This document shows, one piece after another, positions 25,826 to 35,474 of a stretch of 64,000 nt of DNA. The position numbers and the translations under genes are program-made. Source of the DNA: Hallerella sp963656065 (GTDB taxonomy: Bacteria > Fibrobacterota > Fibrobacteria > Fibrobacterales > Fibrobacteraceae); NCBI GenBank assembly GCA_963656065.1, contig CAVKGV010000006.1:1-64000 (forward strand), in the 5' to 3' direction. The notes under the pieces are model-generated. The model had not been told where the DNA came from. It searched no databases and was given only the letters and a program-made list of their open reading frames with translations. Each line of letters starts with the position of its first letter. The first letter of the stretch is position 1.

Positions 25826-28609
25826 CTAAAGTTTATTTGCAAAGCTTTTCGCAACGAGGCGTTTCCCCTGCACGAGCGTCACCACGTAACGTCCAGGCGG
25901 CAAGGCGCTCCATTCCGCGGAAATCGCACCGGAATTTTCAACAGGCTTTTTCAGCACGGCGTTTCCATTCAAATCAAAGACTGCAAGGATTCCCCTCGAT
26001 GGGAGGTTAAAGAAAACCTGGCCATCAGAGATTCGAAGCGAAGCCGGGGAAACATTTTTCCTAAAACGAACCGTCGATGTGAGCATCGTCGAATCCGAAT
26101 CTTTCCACAAGCGGACGCCATCCACGTTAAATTCAAACAAATCAACATTCGGTCCGCCGTCCGAAAAAATCGAGGACAGTTTCAAAGTGTTCAATCCCTT
26201 CTTGAGCGAGACGACAACGGAAACGGAATCATACTCGGTCCATCCTTTTGCGGGAAATTTCACGGCACCCAACGTTGAATCGTTCCAGATAATTCTCATC
26301 GGGCGATCTTCTGTTCCTCCATTGGCAAAGCGAATCGTCAGATTGGAAACGTTTTCTTGCGATGAAAAAATTTTCCAAAGGCCAAAGCTTTCCGCGCTGT
26401 TCGCAAAGTTGTAATAGCCGCTATCGATCCAGCCGGCATTTGTTTCTTCAAAATTTCCGATACCGTCTGCGGGATAAGCGGCATTCACTTGCGAAAGGAT
26501 TTTTCCCGGACTTGAAAGGGCGACAAGCGGAATCACTTCCAAGGTTCCCGCACGTTCGACAGGCTCCCCTTCCCCGCCGACCGTCGCCACCGTGAACGGA
26601 AAGACACCAGATTCTGTCGGAGTTCCTTCGATATGGATTTTTCCGTCTTTTAAATATGTCGAAATTCCGTTCGGCAATCCTTTCGCTACGGCATAGGCGC
26701 AATGATCATACGCATAGGAAAACGGAACGATTGAATCACCCAAGAAGATTGTCTGTCGTGAAGAACCTGCGCCGTTCTTGACAAGGCTCGGAGAAAGCAC
26801 TTCACCGACAAGCTCGATGTTTGGCGTGGGAATTTCCCCGGAGCCGAGCCAGAACCCGAGATGAGGCGGCTGGTTGTAAGCGGTATTCTGGGAGGAAATT
26901 GCCAACCGATAGACCGGATCGTGCATCAGCGTATAGACTCGATGTTCCGTCGGAATCGTCGTCGTGTAAAGGAACAAGTGGGAGTCGTCATGCGTGATAA
27001 CTTCCTCGCGAAAGTCCCCCAAAATATCCGCAGAGAGATTTGGCGTCGCTTTGGTGGAGTTGCAGGAACTTCCGTCCAGCTGAAGAAGGGTTTCGCTTTT
27101 CGACGTTGTGCTGTTCCACTTGGTAATCGTCACGTTGTCTAAAAGCTCGTCGAGCAAGTCACCATCCCAGTAGAGGCGAAAATTATACGACGGACGCGAA
27201 CTGGAAAGCTGTTTTCCCTTCACTGAATAGGTGTTCCAGTTTGCCGCCGACCACAATTCATACCCGCGAGAAGTCGAATCGACATCGGCTGCGACGCCGC
27301 GACCGTTATCCCCGGAGCTCGTTTCGCGCCACAAAATTTTCCCGGTCGCCGCACTGTGAATTTCATACCCGTAAGTTTTTTCCTCATGCACAGTCCAGAC
27401 TTCAAGTCCTTCGACATCGGGATCCAAATCCCCGAGATGCATGGCATCGCCATGTCCGAGACCGACCCGATACATGAACTTTCCATCGTGATCGACAGCG
27501 CAGTTTCCCTCGATGATTTCATCAAAGCCGTCCCCATCGACGTCCCCAGCCGCGATATTGTGGTTTCCCTGGCCATAGCATTCCTGTCCTTTTGTTGCCG
27601 CATTATAGTACCATCGCTGCGTCAAGTTTTTTCCGTCCCAATCGTAAGCGGTAATCGCCATGCGCGTATAGTATCCCCGCTGAAAGACCATGCTTGGCTT
27701 TATTCCGTCAAGATAAGCATTCGTCGCCAAGAAGCGATCGACCCGGTTTCCGTATTTATCGCCCCAGCTGCTGACCGTTCCGCGCCCCGGATTATAATTG
27801 ACAGTCGCCATTTCCGCTCCGGTTTGTCCGTCAAAAATTGTCAAGTATTCGTTTCCGCTCAGAACGTATCCGCTGGAGTTCCGATAATCCGCCGCATCGT
27901 CATCATTTGCCGCCGGGCCTTTCGACAAAAATTTTCCCGTACCGTCCTTTGTGCCGGGAGCCGTTTTCATCGCGACTTCGGCAAAGCCATCCGAGTCATA
28001 GTCCCCGACGAGAATTTGTGTGTAATGCGCCCCCGCCCGGATATTCACCCCGAGATCAATCCGCCACAGTTTTTTACCGTTTAATTTGTACGCATCGACA
28101 TAGACGTTTCCCGTATAACCTTTTTGGGAATTGTCCTTGGAATCTGAAGGATCCCATTTCAGCACCAGCTCGTATTCCCCATCGCCATCCAAATCTCCCA
28201 CAGCAATATCGTTTGGCGAATAGGTGTAGCTTCCGCTTTTGTTGGTTCCTCCCGCAGGCCTGTCCAAATCAATTGTGAGTTTTTGTCCATTCCAGACATT
28301 TACCGTTTTGTCTGCACTTTTTTCCGCACCGTCAATGACAGGGCGCACTTCGTATTTTGAATTCAATGTTCCGCCTTTATCCGTCCAGTTCGTCGAAGTC
28401 GCAAGCGGTTCCGTGTTGATTTTAGTCCCATCCCGATACAGATTGAAAGCAATCGTTTCCGGGTCTGTCCCAAACATTCTCCAGCTCAGGTAAACGCATC
28501 CATCGATCTTAACAGCGACAAGTCCGCGGTCGAGGCGTTCCATCTGCCTTGCCGCATAGGATTCCACGGCAAGAACGAAAAACAGGATAAAAAGGATCCA
28601 TTTTTTCAT
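25826..28609 (-). CDS. Secreted rhamnogalacturonan lyase (PL11) with CBM and sorting-like domain
   Basis: A 927-residue secreted polysaccharide lyase that would cleave the rhamnogalacturonan I backbone of pectin by beta-elimination. After the signal peptide (to about residue 19) it opens with RLDRGLVAVKIDGCVYLSWR, typical of PL11. The propeller has repeated DxDGDG calcium-type loops (VGDLDGDGEYELV, VGDYDSDGFAEV, AGDVDGDGFDEII). Residues about 710-850 resemble a CBM35/CBM6-type beta-sandwich. The final 65 residues contain VFDLNGNAVLKK and PPGRYVV, like the short C-terminal sorting modules of FCB secretion systems. It has a possible AAGGAG site, though rather far from the ATG. Confidence 0.9.
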   Translation of the reverse strand: MKKWILFILFFVLAVESYAARQMERLDRGLVAVKIDGCVYLSWRMFGTDPETIAFNLYRDGTKINTEPLATSTNWTDKGGTLNSKYEVRPVIDGAEKSADKTVNVWNGQKLTIDLDRPAGGTNKSGSYTYSPNDIAVGDLDGDGEYELVLKWDPSDSKDNSQKGYTGNVYVDAYKLNGKKLWRIDLGVNIRAGAHYTQILVGDYDSDGFAEVAMKTAPGTKDGTGKFLSKGPAANDDDAADYRNSSGYVLSGNEYLTIFDGQTGAEMATVNYNPGRGTVSSWGDKYGNRVDRFLATNAYLDGIKPSMVFQRGYYTRMAITAYDWDGKNLTQRWYYNAATKGQECYGQGNHNIAAGDVDGDGFDEIIEGNCAVDHDGKFMYRVGLGHGDAMHLGDLDPDVEGLEVWTVHEEKTYGYEIHSAATGKILWRETSSGDNGRGVAADVDSTSRGYELWSAANWNTYSVKGKQLSSSRPSYNFRLYWDGDLLDELLDNVTITKWNSTTSKSETLLQLDGSSCNSTKATPNLSADILGDFREEVITHDDSHLFLYTTTIPTEHRVYTLMHDPVYRLAISSQNTAYNQPPHLGFWLGSGEIPTPNIELVGEVLSPSLVKNGAGSSRQTIFLGDSIVPFSYAYDHCAYAVAKGLPNGISTYLKDGKIHIEGTPTESGVFPFTVATVGGEGEPVERAGTLEVIPLVALSSPGKILSQVNAAYPADGIGNFEETNAGWIDSGYYNFANSAESFGLWKIFSSQENVSNLTIRFANGGTEDRPMRIIWNDSTLGAVKFPAKGWTEYDSVSVVVSLKKGLNTLKLSSIFSDGGPNVDLFEFNVDGVRLWKDSDSTMLTSTVRFRKNVSPASLRISDGQVFFNLPSRGILAVFDLNGNAVLKKPVENSGAISAEWSALPPGRYVVTLVQGKRLVAKSFANKL

Positions 28610-28996
28610 ATCGATTCAACTCCTTTTAAAAAATATTTCCATTTCATTTCCCGCTTTTTATTTTTCATTTTTTCCATTGTCCTTGGACAACGCGATGTTG
28701 TTTGGAATTGGCGGATAACGGTCAGAACTTCAATTCGAAATTTTAAAGCTTAGTTGATAGTTATTAGTTGACAGGAATCAGTGAATTGTGGTTAAAATGG
28801 GAAGCGGGACACGATGTGAGGGATGAGAATTGTCAGGGATTAGGGAGAAGGGAGCAGGGATTAGTTGAGAGTAGGAAGAGCAGAAAACAGAATTCAAGAA
28901 TCAGTGATTTGAAGGGATACAAGAAGTGGGACAGGGGACATTTGAACGAACTTTTTTTCGACATCATTCATCTTCAATGTCGCTTAATATGTCTTT
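28610..28996. other. Non-coding region with short degenerate repeats
   Basis: No gene is convincing on either strand. The stretch has short direct repeats such as ATTAGTTGA (twice) and AATCAGTGA (twice), which look like decayed sequence. The first bases on the lyase side must contain its promoter and leader. Confidence 0.4.
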
Positions 28997-29092
28997 GTCG
29001 GGCTTGACCCGATAATCTGGATTCCCCGTGTCTGCGTCCGCCGCGGCGGACAAGCCGGGTAATGACATCGCAGTGTGCACGGGAATGACATG
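28997..29092. repeat. Nested palindromic intergenic repeat
   Basis: This element contains a perfect 16-base palindrome GTCCGCCGCGGCGGAC (29036-29051). Around it is an outer inverted pair ATTCCCCGTG / CACGGGAAT, and CGGGCTTGACCCGATAATC at its left edge. A related, degenerate copy occurs at 49788-49817 in opposite orientation. It looks like a REP-type dispersed repeat with one palindrome nested in another. Confidence 0.6.
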
Positions 29093-29135
29093 GAAGGGAT
29101 CATACCGCATCCCGAAAACTTAAACATCTACAGAA

Positions 29136-29921
29136 TCACTTCAAAAAAACCGCTTTCCCGTCGATCTCCAAAATCGCAGGAAACATAGGCACCTCGATAG
29201 CGAGTCCCCTGAAAACTTCACGTTTCAACAATTTTCCGTTCAAATCGAACAAGAAAAATTCCGCCCCATTTAATACCCCATCGATATGAAACCGACCTTG
29301 GGAAATTTTGACAGCTTTGAAATTTCGGACGGCTTTCGGTCGCAAAGAAATCGCCGACGGGGATTCTACCAAGGAGCAGCAGCCAGGCCCGATACCTCCA
29401 TAAGCCCAATCAATATCATCTGGGCATTTAAGTTTCGAAGAAATCGCAGAAGTAATCGTTTTTTTCAGTTCCGCATCCAAAAAAGAGCTGTCGTTTTCAA
29501 TGATGCCGATTTTCTGCAACCGCATCATTTCAAAATACAGAACTTCGCTAAACTGGTGCGTTCCCGGTGTTCCATAAGTACTATCGTTGGGATACGCTTC
29601 AGAACAGCGCTGGCCCAATCGTTCCAAATAAAAAGATATCTCAGTCCGGTATGAAAAATCAAAAGAAATCATAACACTTGTATCAAGCAAAGAGGTAAAA
29701 CTTATAGAAGATTTTCCTGACGAACAGTTTTCCTCAAAAAAAGAGTTTTTCGAAGAATCCAGATAAAATTGAGAGTATATATCGCAAAAATTTTCAACAT
29801 TCTTTTCATTTACAGTCAATCCTGATATTCCAAAATCAGAGGCCATAGGAAACTCCTGTCCAAGAGCGAGACTTAAAGGCGACAAGAGGAATAAGAATTC
29901 AACAAACAATCTAAAACGCAT
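29136..29921 (-). CDS. Exported protein of unknown function with sorting-like C-terminus
   Basis: A 261-residue exported protein with a signal peptide (LFLLSPLSLALGQ). The middle has no recognised domain; it is Ser/Phe-rich and has six or more cysteines, including a CC pair near residue 180. The last 55 residues (FHIDGVLNGAEFFLFDLNGK and onwards) match the short beta-rich module seen at the ends of the lyase and adhesin proteins. Its ATG overlaps the preceding stop as TAATG, so it is translated with the C39-type gene and may be its partner or substrate. AT-rich. Confidence 0.6.
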   Translation of the reverse strand: MRFRLFVEFLFLLSPLSLALGQEFPMASDFGISGLTVNEKNVENFCDIYSQFYLDSSKNSFFEENCSSGKSSISFTSLLDTSVMISFDFSYRTEISFYLERLGQRCSEAYPNDSTYGTPGTHQFSEVLYFEMMRLQKIGIIENDSSFLDAELKKTITSAISSKLKCPDDIDWAYGGIGPGCCSLVESPSAISLRPKAVRNFKAVKISQGRFHIDGVLNGAEFFLFDLNGKLLKREVFRGLAIEVPMFPAILEIDGKAVFLK

Positions 29922-32518
29922 TATTTTTCCCTCCTTACCAATTCAAGAACATTTTCCGGTTCAAACTTTACGTGACGAACCGTCGCATACTGGTGAACAG
30001 TTATGTCTTTTCCCAAAAAACGGCCATGGAGCTTTTTACTGGATTGCCCAAGGATCAAGTCGGCATTTGGTGCGAAAATAGTTCCCGCCCACATTCCCTC
30101 GACAGTCATCGCCTCGCTTCCATGCTGTATCAACATGAATCCCTTCGCGACATGCTCTAGATTTTCATTTGTATTTTGCGCTCGCCATATGGCAGAGCCA
30201 TTTAAATGCAAAATGGTCTTTTGCCCCGGATTTACAAAATGCACCTTGCTACCGGACTCCAACTGGATGTTTTCCACAAACATTCCTCCCGGGGCGATAA
30301 ACAGCGTTCCTCCCGAATGGACTTTCAACATTTTCAAGCGATCTCCATTTTGGAGCGTATAGCTTTCATGATAGGCGATTTCCTTAATCGAATTACCAAC
30401 CTCCGGAATTGCAGGAATTTCGGCAATACGATAAGGCCAAAGAGCTTCTAGCAAGGGAAAAGATACTCTTGCGAAATTAACATTATTCTGCAAAACAGCA
30501 TTTAAATTCTTTTGCGGCAAGGAATAAATCCTGACATTTCCAGTCACATTCGCGTAATCGCGTAAAAGTACGCCCCCTTTAGATTCTATTCGCCGGACAT
30601 AGGCACTCCGACCGATATTTACTGCATAAGCACTGTCTTTTGCTTCCGAAGCAAGATCACAGTTTTTTTCCGCAAAACACTTCACGCCATCATTTATCCA
30701 AAGTTTGCCTCTCGCATACAACGTTAAATTTCCGGGAACATCTAACAAATCCGCAGTCATCAACCCATTATCATCCATTTCATCAAAAACATCAGTTTCT
30801 CCACTATCTCTGATTCCGTTTTTATTTTTGTCTTCCATCCCATCCGAAACACCGCCTCCATCCGAATCAAAATCCAATTCCGCCCACAAGCTATCGCCAT
30901 CAATATCGGAATAAGAAAACGATGTCAAACCTAACTTCCAAATGGTTCTATTTGAATCGGGGAGAGTTTCTCGAATCGTGTATGAAAATATTTCCGTTTT
31001 GTCCTCAATGCCATCCCCATCCGAATCCACATTTTTCGGGTCCGTTCCAAATCTTTCGATTTCATCATAATCCATCAAGCCGTCATAATCCGAATCCGTA
31101 TGAATCCGTCCATCGGTCATCCGCACCGATCCCTGGACTTCGGCAGCGACAAGACCTTCAAGCCCGACCGACCGTAAAGTTCGCCATTCCACGGTTCCAT
31201 CGTTATCCGTATTCAATAAGCGCACATCAAGTCTTTTTGAAAGCGAAAGCCGATAAGCATCTATAATCATCACATGTTCATGAGTCCACACATAAAGAGG
31301 CACTCCGGCATTAATCCATTCCATGACTTCCTTGTCGCTGGGGGCCAGTTTTTTTTCATGCAAAACGGACTTTTCATTCAATGCCCAACGAACTACCAAA
31401 GACAACAAAGTATCATTCATTGCACCTTGAGAACTATGCAAAAAAGCACCTAGAATTTTGTTTGTCGCCAAAATATTAAGTCTTTCAATTCCAAAACGCT
31501 TTTTAAATTTCAACTTGATTTCATCCTGTGTAATATTCCCACCATAATAATGGTTTAGCATCTGCGCCCCGACAGCCCAGCAACGAAATTCTTCTTCCTC
31601 ATCGTAATGTTCGTGTTCCAGATGCGGCCTGTCCCATTCCCGCGCAACAGCCATTTCACCCCACTTGACATCAAGAAGTTTTGTATCCTTGCGAGCCGCC
31701 CGAGGAACAACATCCAAAGCTTTCGACATTACATAGGATGTATCCAAAAGGACCAGCAATCTTTGCGGTGGATTATCAAATTGAATAGTCTTTCCTGTCC
31801 AAAAAGCACTCCCTTTGCCATAGACAGAGGATTCTACATTCCAGAGATATTCGCCAGAGTCCAGTACCGCATCCATTCGATTTTTTTCAGTCACCTTTTG
31901 CAAGACAACGGAAGAATCCCTTGCCGAAACAACATTTAATCGATAGCTCCCCGCACCTTCCACTTCACGCCATGCAAAATGGACTTTCTCGCCCAGTCCC
32001 AAAGGAACTTCAGAACCGGATCGTAGAGAAATGGGCGATGCCGAAGGGAGAGTTCCTCTCAAGATTCCCCGTACATATTCGCCACCAATATAGACAGCAA
32101 TTTTTTCAGTTAACTGAAAATTATTGTTTTCCGGTTTGCTAAAATCAGCCTCCTTTTTAAAATCGCTCCAATCGGAAAAATGCAAACCCAAGGCCACTCC
32201 CCCGCTGTCCGGGTATATTCCCGGAAAAAGCAGAGGGATGGAAATTTTTAAAAACGGACATTCGGAATAGGTCGAAACGATTTCAGCTAAAAGATTTTGG
32301 GGATGATGTTTATCCAAAATGATGGGGCGTTCCTTACAGGAAAGGAAATATCGCAATTCAACATTTTGAAGCGTGTCCTTAGAATCATTAAAAACTCGAA
32401 AACGCAAAAGAGTCAGCGCCGGATTCGCAACCTGCTCATCGCGAGACTCGACAAAGATTCTCGCCTCTGCAAGAGAAAGACCTAAAAAAACGGCAACCAA
32501 AACAAAACGAAAAATCAC
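29921..32518 (-). CDS. Secreted CBM3-like / C39-peptidase-like / calcium-repeat protein
   Basis: An 865-residue exported multidomain protein. Residues about 20-155 resemble CBM3-type cellulose-binding modules (LHFSDWSDFKKEADFS matches their W..Y...DyS signature). Residues about 285-460 look like a C39/papain-like cysteine peptidase: Cys in EFRCWAVGAQML, His in THEHVMIIDAY, Asp/Asn in LLNTDNDGT. Residues about 470-570 contain thrombospondin-3/EF-hand repeats (DSDYDGLMDYDE, DSDGDGIEDKTE). The last 280 residues form beta-rich repeats like those of filamentous surface adhesins (GTLFIAPGGMF, GTIFAPNADLILG). It starts at GTG with AGGTGG. It is the middle gene of a three-gene operon. Substrate unknown. 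Confidence 0.7.
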   Translation of the reverse strand: MIFRFVLVAVFLGLSLAEARIFVESRDEQVANPALTLLRFRVFNDSKDTLQNVELRYFLSCKERPIILDKHHPQNLLAEIVSTYSECPFLKISIPLLFPGIYPDSGGVALGLHFSDWSDFKKEADFSKPENNNFQLTEKIAVYIGGEYVRGILRGTLPSASPISLRSGSEVPLGLGEKVHFAWREVEGAGSYRLNVVSARDSSVVLQKVTEKNRMDAVLDSGEYLWNVESSVYGKGSAFWTGKTIQFDNPPQRLLVLLDTSYVMSKALDVVPRAARKDTKLLDVKWGEMAVAREWDRPHLEHEHYDEEEEFRCWAVGAQMLNHYYGGNITQDEIKLKFKKRFGIERLNILATNKILGAFLHSSQGAMNDTLLSLVVRWALNEKSVLHEKKLAPSDKEVMEWINAGVPLYVWTHEHVMIIDAYRLSLSKRLDVRLLNTDNDGTVEWRTLRSVGLEGLVAAEVQGSVRMTDGRIHTDSDYDGLMDYDEIERFGTDPKNVDSDGDGIEDKTEIFSYTIRETLPDSNRTIWKLGLTSFSYSDIDGDSLWAELDFDSDGGGVSDGMEDKNKNGIRDSGETDVFDEMDDNGLMTADLLDVPGNLTLYARGKLWINDGVKCFAEKNCDLASEAKDSAYAVNIGRSAYVRRIESKGGVLLRDYANVTGNVRIYSLPQKNLNAVLQNNVNFARVSFPLLEALWPYRIAEIPAIPEVGNSIKEIAYHESYTLQNGDRLKMLKVHSGGTLFIAPGGMFVENIQLESGSKVHFVNPGQKTILHLNGSAIWRAQNTNENLEHVAKGFMLIQHGSEAMTVEGMWAGTIFAPNADLILGQSSKKLHGRFLGKDITVHQYATVRHVKFEPENVLELVRREK

Positions 32519-32528
32519 ATCAATCCAC

Positions 32529-35171
32529 CTAAATCGCTCCTGGCGAAAGCATCCAGCTTGCGCGATTTACGCGGAGAATCGTTTTTTCTCCGGTGCAGGA
32601 AACGGCATTTCGAATTTCAGATTCCGAAACCGGTAGATTTCCCTGCCAAAGCAATCGACCGTTCAAACCGTAAAGCTTCGCCGTTCCGCGGGTGGCGCCA
32701 ATCGCATGCTTCCAAGAAGTCGTTTTTTGCACGAATTGCGGAGCGGTCTTCGTCGTTCCGCCGATGTCGAGTACAATGATTCCGTCGGCAAACAGTCCGC
32801 CGGCATCCGTTGCACGGACACGGATCAGATATGTACCGAGATCCAATTCCAGAGAATCGTTTGCGGGCGTAATCGTCAACGTGGAGCCGGAGACATCCAC
32901 CGCGATATTGGCATTCATGGAGAACGGTTCATAGACAAGCGTATCGCCGTCCGGATCGGAGAAAAGCGTATCCAGATCCACAAGGATTTCAAACCCGGAA
33001 GTTTTCATTTCCACAATCGTATCCTTTCGACCCACAGGCTTGTCGTTCACCGGCGTGAGGAAAATGTGGATTTTGAAACTTGCCGTTCCCGAAATGCTGT
33101 CCGTGGCGCTGACCGTCACAAAGGCGTCACCCGTCGAATCCTTGACCGATTTGATGAACAAATCGCCCGATGTCGTCATCGTCGCGTTCAGCTTGCCATC
33201 GTCGCTCGTTGCGCTGAAATAAAGCTTGTCGTTATCGGGATCCGCAAACCAGGTTTTCACTACCGAAGCCTTGAAATGAATCGCCAGCGTAAAATCTTCG
33301 TTCCGGACAAGCGTATCGAATGCGGCCGTATCCGCTACGACAAACGGAGGATCATTCATGTCCAAAACGTTCAGCACTACGGTAGCCACGTTCGACGTAT
33401 CGCCGACATCATTTACAACGACGTAAGTAAACGTATCCGCCCCAAAGAAATCCGCATCGGGCGAATAGGTAAACGAGCCGTTTTCTTCAAGAACGACCGA
33501 GCCGTGCCGGGCATCCGACTTGAGGATTGCCCGAAGCAAAGCTGTTGAATCGTCGGGGTTCACATCGTTTGAACTAACGCCTTCTTTCGCGGAAACGACC
33601 AAGACACTGTCCTCGTAGGCCCCGTAAGAATCATCCCTAGCCTTTGGCGCATCCTTCACCGGGGTAATCGTCACCGGGAATGTAAACTTCGCCGTATCCT
33701 GCCCGTCCGTCGCAAAGAGCGTCACCTGGGCCGTGCCAAAGAAATCCTCCACGGAATTGAACGTCAGCAGGTAATTGTCTCCCAGCACTTCCAGCGAAGC
33801 CACAATATTTCCGTCTGTCGCAACGCCTTTCGTCAAAATGTCGCCATCGACATCGGCAAACTGGACATTTCCCATCGAGACTTTCAAAAACTCCTCGCCA
33901 AAATCTTCTTTGTATGAAATGTTTTTAAAAACCGAAGAATCCTTGATCGTTACCGTCGGCGGATCGTTCACGCACTTGACATTTATCGAAACGGTTCCCG
34001 GTTCGCTTTCGAGCATCGTCTCATCGACGAGCGTATAATTCCAGGAATCCACGCCGCAGTAATTCGCATCGGGGATATATGAGAACGTTCCATCGGACAT
34101 ATCGACTGTGAGCTTTCCGTGGGACGTTTCCGTGTGAGATTTGATTTTAAACGAATTTCCGTCGATATCGTAATCGTTCAGGAGAATGCTTCCCTTGACA
34201 GAAACAGTCAACGTATCGTCCTCGTCAACCGAATAGGAATCATCTGCGGCAACCGGCGGATTTTCCATGTCTTTCGTCTTGACGATTAATTTGTACACAG
34301 CGGAATCCTTCGAATCTTTCGCGACAAGAACCACCAGGGCTTCGCCGTTCAAGTTCGCCTTCGGCACAAAGCGAAGCGTGTCGGAAATTCCGAACTCGGT
34401 TTTGGCGTTCAAGAGAGAAAGCGACCCCGCGATGAGATTCGAAATCTTTGAGGAGATTTTCAGCGCATCGCCGTCCCTGTCGAAGAAAATTTTTGAAAGG
34501 TCAAGTGTTAGCGTATCCGATTCTGCAAGCTCGGTCGAATCGATTTTTCCGTCGGCATTTTTTGATTTATACGGTTCCAAAAGTTCCGGCGGATACGTGA
34601 CGCAGGAATCGCCCATAATAAGAGTGGCAAGCGTAAATGTATTCGTCACACCGTAAGTTTTCGCAATCGTATTCTTGTAGCCGAACTGGATTCCCAGCTG
34701 CGAAGAAGCGTTCCAGGCAGGCGTTGAGGATTTCCAGTCCTGGTTCAAATCGGCAAAGGCGACAAAGACCGTTCTAAAACCGGAAGAAGAATCCAGAAGC
34801 GTTCCGTAATAGTTGTTATCGCTGATCGTCGATTGCTTGAAGTCCATCCGCACCGGTGCATTCGCCTTGTATGTGAGGCAAGCGCCCTTGTAGGCAGAAA
34901 GATTGACAGGGACATCCTTGTAAGTCTCGTTCTGCTCCCAGCCGAAGCCGTAGCCCGCCCCGCTAGAAACCGAAGTCTTTGCCGAAAAGTTCGCGATGCG
35001 GTAACCGTCAACCGTAGCCGTATCGACCGAAGCGCCGGTTCCGTAATCGTAAGCATACCAATAGGCCGGCGCCTTGTTACCGTTTCCGGCAACTGTCCAG
35101 ACCGTATCCGTCTTCGCCCAAAGCGTTCCCAAGCACGCCAGGAAAGAAAGTCCGAAAATAATCGACTTCAT
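32529..35171 (-). CDS. Secreted adhesin-like protein with cadherin/VCBS-type repeats
   Basis: An 880-residue exported protein. The start is the ATG at 35171 with GAGGAG upstream; the frame extends further but without a leader. Signal peptide to about residue 19 (LACLGTLWAK). Residues 20-200 form a beta-sandwich of a carbohydrate-binding type (AYWYAYDYGTG, MDFKQSTISDNNYYG). From about 200 to 790 there are tandem Ig/cadherin-like repeats with the VNDPPT, AADDSYSVDEDDTL and FSYIPDANYCG pattern, typically calcium-stabilised. The C-terminal 70 residues carry LYGLNGRLLWQG, the short sorting-like module. It probably binds plant cell wall or mediates adhesion. First gene of the operon with the C39-like gene 10 bases downstream. 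Confidence 0.8.
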   Translation of the reverse strand: MKSIIFGLSFLACLGTLWAKTDTVWTVAGNGNKAPAYWYAYDYGTGASVDTATVDGYRIANFSAKTSVSSGAGYGFGWEQNETYKDVPVNLSAYKGACLTYKANAPVRMDFKQSTISDNNYYGTLLDSSSGFRTVFVAFADLNQDWKSSTPAWNASSQLGIQFGYKNTIAKTYGVTNTFTLATLIMGDSCVTYPPELLEPYKSKNADGKIDSTELAESDTLTLDLSKIFFDRDGDALKISSKISNLIAGSLSLLNAKTEFGISDTLRFVPKANLNGEALVVLVAKDSKDSAVYKLIVKTKDMENPPVAADDSYSVDEDDTLTVSVKGSILLNDYDIDGNSFKIKSHTETSHGKLTVDMSDGTFSYIPDANYCGVDSWNYTLVDETMLESEPGTVSINVKCVNDPPTVTIKDSSVFKNISYKEDFGEEFLKVSMGNVQFADVDGDILTKGVATDGNIVASLEVLGDNYLLTFNSVEDFFGTAQVTLFATDGQDTAKFTFPVTITPVKDAPKARDDSYGAYEDSVLVVSAKEGVSSNDVNPDDSTALLRAILKSDARHGSVVLEENGSFTYSPDADFFGADTFTYVVVNDVGDTSNVATVVLNVLDMNDPPFVVADTAAFDTLVRNEDFTLAIHFKASVVKTWFADPDNDKLYFSATSDDGKLNATMTTSGDLFIKSVKDSTGDAFVTVSATDSISGTASFKIHIFLTPVNDKPVGRKDTIVEMKTSGFEILVDLDTLFSDPDGDTLVYEPFSMNANIAVDVSGSTLTITPANDSLELDLGTYLIRVRATDAGGLFADGIIVLDIGGTTKTAPQFVQKTTSWKHAIGATRGTAKLYGLNGRLLWQGNLPVSESEIRNAVSCTGEKTILRVNRASWMLSPGAI

Positions 35172-35220
35172 AAAAATCTCCTCTTTCTCTACAAGATAGT
35201 AATTGATACGTTTTTTGCAA

Positions 35221-35418
35221 CTATTCCCAAATATCCCCGGGAAGTTTCGAAATATCGCGAAAATCCAGCTTCTGCGGCCCGGAAGTTCCAACAGGCGACA
35301 TCCGAGCGAGCTGTTTCCCCGCCCGTTCGATGACAATGTCTTCCCCCTTTAACGCCACCTGGTTTAAAAGATCACCAAAACCCTTGCGCGCTTCCATCGC
35401 CGAGACGATTTTTGCCAT
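35221..35418 (-). CDS. Phd/YefM-type antitoxin without toxin
   Basis: A 65-residue protein of the Phd/YefM antitoxin family: VSAMEARKGFGDLLNQVALKGEDIVIERAGKQLARMSP is the typical DNA-binding N-terminal fold. Such proteins repress their own operon and neutralise a partner toxin. The C-terminal toxin-binding tail (KLDFRDISKLPGDIWE) is short but present. No PIN, Doc or RelE toxin lies on either side: the next minus-strand gene is the adhesin and the upstream gene is divergent xseA. It has a good AGAGG site. An orphan antitoxin or a regulator derived from one. Confidence 0.8.
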   Translation of the reverse strand: MAKIVSAMEARKGFGDLLNQVALKGEDIVIERAGKQLARMSPVGTSGPQKLDFRDISKLPGDIWE

Positions 35419-35474
35419 TCCGAAACCTCTTTTCCTTCAGACAACTTTCTACAAAAAATACATATTATGAGATT

